Shown here one piece after another: positions 7,644-10,602 of a stretch of DNA of 10,602 nt; the stretch's first letter is position 1; every line of letters begins with the position of its first letter. The notes below the pieces were generated by a model. That model ran no database searches, was not told where the DNA came from, and was given only the letters and a program-made list of their open reading frames with translations. Origin of the DNA: JBELHJ01 sp042091495 (lineage in GTDB: Bacteria; Bacteroidota; Bacteroidia; Flavobacteriales; Flavobacteriaceae). Location of the stretch: assembly GCA_042091495.1 (NCBI GenBank), contig JBELHJ010000067.1:1-10602 (forward strand). Reading direction: 5' to 3'. Both the position numbers and the translations under genes were made by a program.

Positions 7644-10442
7644 TTGATTTTAAAATCTCATTTATACGGATGTTATGAAAGTTTGCTATCTAGTAGTGCC
7701 AAGTCTATTTTTTCTGATGCACACCCAAAAAAAGGTTTCGATAAAATTGGTGTTCATCAATTAATTACCATTTCTAAATCGGATCAATTTTCTTCAAATT
7801 CACTTATAAATACATTGATAGTGAATAAAGAGTTCAAAATTTCATTTGATACTTTAAATAAAGAATTCTCTTACAACAAAGGCATAAAGAGAATTAAAAA
7901 TTTATATAGAAAAAATTATGAGTTAATTCAAGATACTGGAAGTGATAAATTAGGAATAGGTTATCCGCTGTTGAGAGTATTTGACCCAAAAAGAAAAAAG
8001 TATAAATTTTTACCAATACTAATTTTTAAAGCCTATTTGACTAAAGATTCATCAAATCCAAACATTATTAATCTATCGAAAGAAGGAAAACCAGAAATAT
8101 TTTTTAATCCTATTCTGTGTGATTTTATAAAAGATAATTTTAATAGAGAATTTGTAAATCCATTAAAACGTTATAAAACAAACTATCATTATAATTTTTA
8201 TAACATAATTAATTTAATTTCTAATTCATGTAATATTGAATTTATTGATGAATCTTTTTCAAATAAAACCGTATTACCCTTTGATGAGATTTTTAAAAAT
8301 AAAGTAGATAAATCATGTCCAGAATTAATTAATAATGCCGTCATTGGTATATATAATAACTCTAAATCCTCTATAATATCAGACTATAAATTAATTCTAA
8401 ATTCAGATGAGTATAATTCAATTTTATCGAAAACAATAAATAATTCTAAATCTGCTTTTTTCTCAGGTCTAAATTTAGATCATTCACAGCAAAAGGTAAT
8501 TAAGTCATTTGCATCTAATAATGATGTAGTCATTCATGGTCCGCCAGGAACCGGAAAGAGTAAAACACTTACAGGAGTAATAACATATGCTTTGAGTCAA
8601 AGCAAATCTATACTAGTTGTTTGTGAAAAAAAAACCGCTATGGAGGTTTTAAAAAGTAATTTAAAAGAATTGGGATTCGAGAAAAACTGTACAATAATCA
8701 ATGATGTTAGAACTAATAGAAGAAGGATTGTTAATGAAGTAAGATCTTTTATTAGTAATTACTCATTTAAAACTCACAATTCACTATTTAATCAAAATTT
8801 TAAAAATTCTTCTTCAGTTATTGAAAATCTAGAAATATTAGTTTCTAAGGTTCAAATTGTTGTTGAAGAAATTAATACTAAAAAAAATAAACTTGGCGAA
8901 GTCATATTAGATCCAGGAATAACATTTAGTGAGTTAGTTTTAAAAAATTGTATCTACAATAATAATTTTATAGATAAATACAATGAATTAAAGAATGTCT
9001 TTTTTTTCAACAGCAAAGAGTTAAACGGAATTTTAGAAGTCTTTAACAGTACTTCAAATTTTTTACTTAAATCTCCTAATCCCTATAATTTTGGGTATGA
9101 GTCAATAAATTTTGAATATATNNNNNNNNNNNNNNNNNNNNNNNNNNNNNNNNNNNNNNNNNNNNNNNNNNNNNNNNNNNNNNNNNNNNNNNNNNNNNNN
9201 NNNNNNNNNNNNNNNNNNNNNGATGAATCTAGTCAATTAAGAGTTGAAGACAGCATTCCTGCTTTGATGAGAGGAAAAAAAAGAATTGTATCGGGGGACA
9301 CAAAGCAATTACCACCTCCCAATTTTTTCTCCAAAGCACGAAATATTCCTTTTTTAAAACCTTCACTTCTTGAATTTTGTGTTGATCAAAAGTTTGATGA
9401 ACATTATTTAGATATTCATTATCGATCTAAACATCCCTTTTTAATTGAATTTTCAAATCATGCATTTTATAATTCAAGATTAATACCAATTCCATCAAAA
9501 TTTAATTATAATCCTATTGAGTATTATGAATTTGATAGTGTTTTTGATTCAGGTATTAATAAAATTGAGGCTCAATTTCTTTTAAATTATTTAGTAAAAT
9601 TTGATGATTTAAAAGCTTCAATTGGGATAGCAACTTTCAACGTACTTCAAAGAGATTATATTTTGGATTTAATAGATTTAAAGTCAAAGGAGTCCTTTGA
9701 ATTTTATTCCAAAATGCAAATATTTAGAATGAATGGTTTTTTTGTAAAAAATTTAGAGAATATTCAAGGTGAAGAAAGGGATTATATTTTTATTTCAACT
9801 ACATACGCTAAAAATCAATCTAATAAATTTAAACAATCCTTTGGTCCCATAAACTCTCTAAAAAAAGGACACAAATTGTTAAATGTAATTATAACTAGGG
9901 CTAAATATAAATTGATTGTACTTTCATCAATACCAAAAAAGAATATTTCAAATGGTCTAAAGTCTTTAGAGTTTAACCAAATAAATAAAGGAAAGGATAT
10001 ATTTTATGGCTTTCTTAATTATGCCAAAAGTATTTCTGAACAAGATGAAAAATCCAGAAAAAAAATTTTTAAAATATTAAAGTCAAATAACTCCAGTGTC
10101 AATAAAATTGATAAAAGGAATAATCAAAAAACATTAAAATCTTTTTCAAACTATTTAATCATTCAAATACAGCTGATTACTGGTGAAGAACTTAATTATG
10201 AAAATAATTTTTCGTTAGGTGGTTTTACATATGACATACTATTAAATAATTCAACATTTTCTATTCTAATAGATATTGATGGTAAAATATTACACGGTGA
10301 TTATGAAGATTACTTGTATGATATAAAAAGGTGTGATGTAGCTAAAAATAATAATTATAAGTATTATAGACTTTGGACATCAAACTTGAAAAATAATTCA
10401 GATCAAGAATTAAATAAATTATTTAATATCATTAAAAAATAA
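7644..10442 (+). CDS. Superfamily 1 helicase (UPF1/DNA2-like) fused to a Vsr/DUF559-like nuclease; interrupted by assembly gap
   Basis: Predicted cytoplasmic ATP-driven nucleic-acid helicase-nuclease. An unrecognised N-terminal region (1-275) precedes Walker A GPPGTGKS (299-306). After the N gap come motif II DESSQ (527-531), motif III GDTKQLPP (551-558), HYRSKHP (592-598), motif V ENIQGEERD (705-713) and motif VI LNVIITRAKYKL (745-757 region). The C-terminal 95 residues resemble REase_MTES_1575/DUF559: TYDILL (D at 864), ILIDIDG (874-880), then H884 and YRLWTS. The family usually has E-x-D-G; here the Glu is Asp. Similar helicase-nuclease fusions occur in antiviral systems such as Hhe (DUF4011-helicase-Vsr, recalled from the literature), but no clear DUF4011 is seen. 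The frame stays open across 100 N (residues 493-526), though true length there is unknown. The start is TTG 7644 (ATT 7635 possible); no in-frame ATG precedes Walker A. It lies 13 bp after the eCIS-core gene, suggesting co-transcription. Confidence 0.88.
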   Translation: MILKSHLYGCYESLLSSSAKSIFSDAHPKKGFDKIGVHQLITISKSDQFSSNSLINTLIVNKEFKISFDTLNKEFSYNKGIKRIKNLYRKNYELIQDTGSDKLGIGYPLLRVFDPKRKKYKFLPILIFKAYLTKDSSNPNIINLSKEGKPEIFFNPILCDFIKDNFNREFVNPLKRYKTNYHYNFYNIINLISNSCNIEFIDESFSNKTVLPFDEIFKNKVDKSCPELINNAVIGIYNNSKSSIISDYKLILNSDEYNSILSKTINNSKSAFFSGLNLDHSQQKVIKSFASNNDVVIHGPPGTGKSKTLTGVITYALSQSKSILVVCEKKTAMEVLKSNLKELGFEKNCTIINDVRTNRRRIVNEVRSFISNYSFKTHNSLFNQNFKNSSSVIENLEILVSKVQIVVEEINTKKNKLGEVILDPGITFSELVLKNCIYNNNFIDKYNELKNVFFFNSKELNGILEVFNSTSNFLLKSPNPYNFGYESINFEYXXXXXXXXXXXXXXXXXXXXXXXXXXXXXXXXXXDESSQLRVEDSIPALMRGKKRIVSGDTKQLPPPNFFSKARNIPFLKPSLLEFCVDQKFDEHYLDIHYRSKHPFLIEFSNHAFYNSRLIPIPSKFNYNPIEYYEFDSVFDSGINKIEAQFLLNYLVKFDDLKASIGIATFNVLQRDYILDLIDLKSKESFEFYSKMQIFRMNGFFVKNLENIQGEERDYIFISTTYAKNQSNKFKQSFGPINSLKKGHKLLNVIITRAKYKLIVLSSIPKKNISNGLKSLEFNQINKGKDIFYGFLNYAKSISEQDEKSRKKIFKILKSNNSSVNKIDKRNNQKTLKSFSNYLIIQIQLITGEELNYENNFSLGGFTYDILLNNSTFSILIDIDGKILHGDYEDYLYDIKRCDVAKNNNYKYYRLWTSNLKNNSDQELNKLFNIIKK
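9122..9221. other. Assembly gap (100 N)
   Basis: Exactly 100 undetermined bases lie between the Walker A half and the motif II half of the helicase. A round 100 is the usual placeholder for a gap of unknown size. The sequence lost must include the hydrophobic strand leading into DESSQ and probably motif Ia and the Q/R loop region, so the real gene may be longer than it appears. Confidence 0.98.
10149..10439 (+). other. Vsr/DUF559-like PD-(D/E)xK nuclease domain of the helicase
   Basis: This segment encodes residues 836-932 of the helicase protein. The order is a helix, GEELNYENNFSLGGFTYDI, a core strand ILIDIDG, a histidine (ILHGD), an acidic-basic helix (YLYDIKRCDVAKNNNY) and the closing strand KYYRLWTS. 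That matches the layout of the MTES_1575/DUF559 family, where a single-turnover-like Vsr fold cuts DNA. Asp stands where the family normally has Glu in E-x-D-G, a conservative change that may keep metal binding. It is a part of the preceding CDS and not a separate gene. Confidence 0.7.
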
Positions 10443-10505
10443 AACATTGACTATTAGGGTGTTATTATTTTTTTTTGTTAATTTAAGTTAATAATAAACT
10501 AACAA

Positions 10506-10602
10506 ATGTCTAACCAAAAATTCATTAATCCTTTCGTGGGATTAAGGCCTTTTGAACCTAATGAAAGTCATCTTTTTTTTGGTCGAGAAAACCAGATTAA
10601 TG
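10506..10602 (+). CDS. nSTAND1-type NTPase, N-terminal 32 codons only
   Basis: An ATG at 10506 opens a frame running off the window. The visible residues include NPFVGLRPFEPNESHLFFGR and end in ENQIN. This 'NP-x-x-GLRPFE ... HLFFGRE' opening is highly characteristic of Novel STAND NTPase 1 proteins, which continue into a P-loop NTPase and often WD40 or other repeats acting as sensors in signalling or biological conflict. The P-loop itself is beyond the window. The gene is co-directional with the helicase and starts 63 bp after its stop; a weak TTG (10447) and TTTTTTTG (10470) pair might be a promoter, but the -7 box lacks its TA. What the protein carries C-terminally, and so what it does, cannot be seen. 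Confidence 0.85.
   Translation, partial: MSNQKFINPFVGLRPFEPNESHLFFGRENQIN

Noticed and set aside
10462..10497. Inverted repeat TTATTATT ... AATAATAA after the helicase, considered as a terminator
   Set aside because: The stem is 8 A-T pairs with a 20-nt loop, too weak, and it is expected by chance in DNA this AT-rich.
1..10602. CRISPR arrays, tRNA or rRNA genes, insertion sequences and attachment sites
   Set aside because: No regularly spaced repeats, cloverleaf-like sequence, transposase motif or long terminal inverted repeats were seen on reading.

Overview
The window is AT-rich DNA, most likely from a Bacteroidota bacterium and probably a marine or other environmental one. This rests on protein style: a Flavobacteriia-like glycosyltransferase, long Asn/Lys/Ile-rich proteins, an eCIS-core (DUF4157) protein of the type common in Bacteroidota, few Shine-Dalgarno sites, and a promoter -7 match of the TAnnTTTG type. 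A run of exactly 100 N inside one gene shows that this is a scaffolded draft or metagenome assembly. The species cannot be named from the window.

Left part (1-3209), ordinary-looking genes. A family-4-type glycosyltransferase (18-1295) is followed after 5 bp by a 65-residue protein of unknown function (1301-1498). Next comes a secreted, beta-strand-rich envelope protein (1559-2167). It converges on, and overlaps by 8 bp, an MthK-like potassium channel on the minus strand (2160-3209).

Right part (3344-10602), an accessory block of four co-directional genes. (1) A 743-residue protein (3344-5575) has several glycine-zipper-like hydrophobic stretches and an N-terminal leader resembling the leader of the next gene. 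(2) A 629-residue protein (5741-7630) carries an intact eCIS-core/DUF4157 domain with HEAWH and ExEAD motifs, an acidic linker and a hydrophobic helical C-terminal half. (3) A superfamily 1 helicase fused to a C-terminal Vsr/DUF559-like nuclease (7644-10442) starts 13 bp after gene 2 and is interrupted by the N gap. (4) The first 32 codons of an nSTAND1-type NTPase (10506 to the window end) follow.

Interpretation. eCIS-core proteins are known from the literature as companions or cargo of extracellular contractile injection systems, and glycine zippers suit membrane insertion. Genes 1 and 2 therefore look like a pair of candidate membrane-active effectors. Genes 3 and 4 are of classes often found in defence and conflict loci. 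The block could be an effector-plus-defence module. No contractile-sheath, tube, baseplate or AAA+ eCIS gene is visible here, so the link to an injection apparatus is inferred from domain identity only.

No tRNA, rRNA, CRISPR array, insertion sequence or convincing terminator was found. No gene-free stretch exceeds 300 bases; the longest is 5576-5740.
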